Shown: one piece after another, positions 62,827 to 64,000 of the stretch | How the letters are laid out: each line of letters begins with the position of its first letter | Position numbering within the stretch: position 1 is the stretch's first letter | DNA from: Sphingopyxis macrogoltabida | GTDB taxonomy: Bacteria; Pseudomonadota; Alphaproteobacteria; Sphingomonadales; Sphingomonadaceae | Direction of reading: 5' to 3' | DNA length: 64,000 bases | Assembly: GCF_001307295.1 (NCBI RefSeq) | Contig: NZ_CP012700.1 | Location: 2,235,001-2,299,000, forward strand | Notes under the pieces: model-generated | Database searches by the model: none | Told to the model about the DNA's origin: nothing | The model's input: the letters and a program-made list of their open reading frames with translations, nothing else | Translations under genes and position numbers: made by a program

Positions 62827-62987
62827 CCGCGATCTGGATGGGCTATGACGACGTGACGGCGGCGATCGAGGAGCAGCGCTTTCTGCTCACCGGCGACGCC
62901 GGCCTCGCCGCGAGCATCGAGGCATGGCTCGGTCTCAGTCCCTTTGCCAGGACCGCACCGGCGCAGCGCGGCGAAGAGGTGTTGTAA
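62823..62987 (+). CDS. C-terminal piece of the HxlR-type regulator in a shifted frame
   Basis: A 54-residue frame, overlapping the HxlR stop by ATGA. Its sequence (MTAIWMGYDDVTAAIEE, LTGDAGLAASIEAWLGLSPFA) is what normally follows DLYASTDLR-type sequence in roughly 230-residue homologues. Either a one-base frameshift broke the gene, or it is now made as two coupled proteins, or the sequence has an error. Confidence 0.75.
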   Translation: MTAIWMGYDDVTAAIEEQRFLLTGDAGLAASIEAWLGLSPFARTAPAQRGEEVL

Positions 62988-63040
62988 CCGCGACAGCATT
63001 TGCGATTGCCGCCACGCCACGCTTTTGCTAGCGGCCCGCC

Positions 63041-63134
63041 CCGTGACCTCAGGTTCCCCGGCAACGGGGATGAAAAGGGAAGTCCGGTGAAATCCGGCGC
63101 TGCCCCGAGGCGAAAACCGCGTAAATAGCCGCCA
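63041..63134 (+). promoter_or_regulatory. Cobalamin-riboswitch-like core, apparently truncated
   Basis: Contains CTCAGGTTCCCC, AACGGGGATGAAAAGGGAAG and TCCGGTGAAATCCGGCGCTG in the order and spacing of the AdoCbl/cobalamin aptamer core. The expected CGCAACTGT box and later 3-prime elements after GCTGCCCC are missing. The gene below is ftsH, not a known B12 gene, so this may be a remnant. Region 62988-63217 otherwise holds no gene. Confidence 0.6.
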
Positions 63135-63142
63135 TTGGCTCA

Positions 63143-63170
63143 TTGTCATTTAACCGGATTATCCTATCTT
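63143..63170 (+). promoter_or_regulatory. Candidate sigma-70-type promoter for ftsH
   Basis: TTGTCA at 63143-63148 and TATCTT at 63165-63170 with a 16-base spacer, 47 bases before the ATG of ftsH. Confidence 0.4.
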
Positions 63171-63217
63171 GTCCGGGTAAGGCCGCGCGCTCGCGCGGCG
63201 ATTGGGAAAGATTCCGC

Positions 63218-64000
<783 letters not shown>

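Overview
The window looks like chromosomal DNA of an aerobic alphaproteobacterium of the Sphingomonadales, most likely Sphingopyxis or a close relative. The evidence is the high GC content, an aa3 cytochrome oxidase cluster in ctaC-ctaD-ctaB-coxF-ctaG-ctaE-DUF983-SURF1 order, class I lysyl-tRNA synthetase, and many housekeeping proteins of sphingomonad type. The genus is inferred from protein and synteny recall, not from a search. No phage, insertion sequence, plasmid or CRISPR locus was seen. Both ends of the window cut genes: an RNA methyltransferase on the left and ftsH on the right.

Layout. 1-8.7 kb (minus strand): aa3-type terminal oxidase subunits, their heme and copper assembly factors, then thrC and the methyltransferase, with many 4-8 base overlaps. 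8.9-12.6 kb (plus): pyrE-pdxJ-acpS-lepB-AI-2E transporter, partly translationally coupled. 12.6-20.7 kb: FKBP isomerase, rpoZ, a phospholipase D-family enzyme, a PmtA-like methyltransferase, an MFS transporter, a CDC48/p97-type AAA ATPase and a LysR regulator. 20.7-31.7 kb: tRNA-Thr(GGU), small proteins, an EamA exporter divergent from an Lrp regulator, ygfZ and pyrC flanking a repeat, rarD, and rpsU. 31.9-42.7 kb: an aldolase, an orphan 2Fe-2S subunit, an RcnB-like protein with six calcium-loop-like repeats, an amidohydrolase, a GGDEF-EAL-PilZ protein, a desaturase, lysS and a PilZ protein. 42.7-49.1 kb: a DinG-like helicase, SixA, and the rpmF-plsX-fabH-ihfA-merR block. 49.5-59.3 kb: galE, a manganese-exporter family gene behind a yybP-ykoY riboswitch, an acyltransferase, and tamA-tamB-lipoprotein. 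59.4-64 kb: selO, an acyl-CoA dehydrogenase divergent from a split HxlR-type regulator, a truncated cobalamin-aptamer-like sequence, and ftsH.

The most striking signal is a pair of 266-bp palindromic elements (5548-5813, read on the minus strand, and 25774-26039, read on the plus strand). They have the same length and a core that aligns without gaps. Each is bounded by perfect 32-nt inverted arms. The arms differ between copies at 13 of 32 positions, and every change is compensated in the opposite arm. Three internal stems also show compensatory changes. In the shared orientation both copies lie just upstream of a gene start (ctaB, pyrC). This is strong two-copy evidence for a conserved folded RNA or DNA element that I cannot match to a named family.
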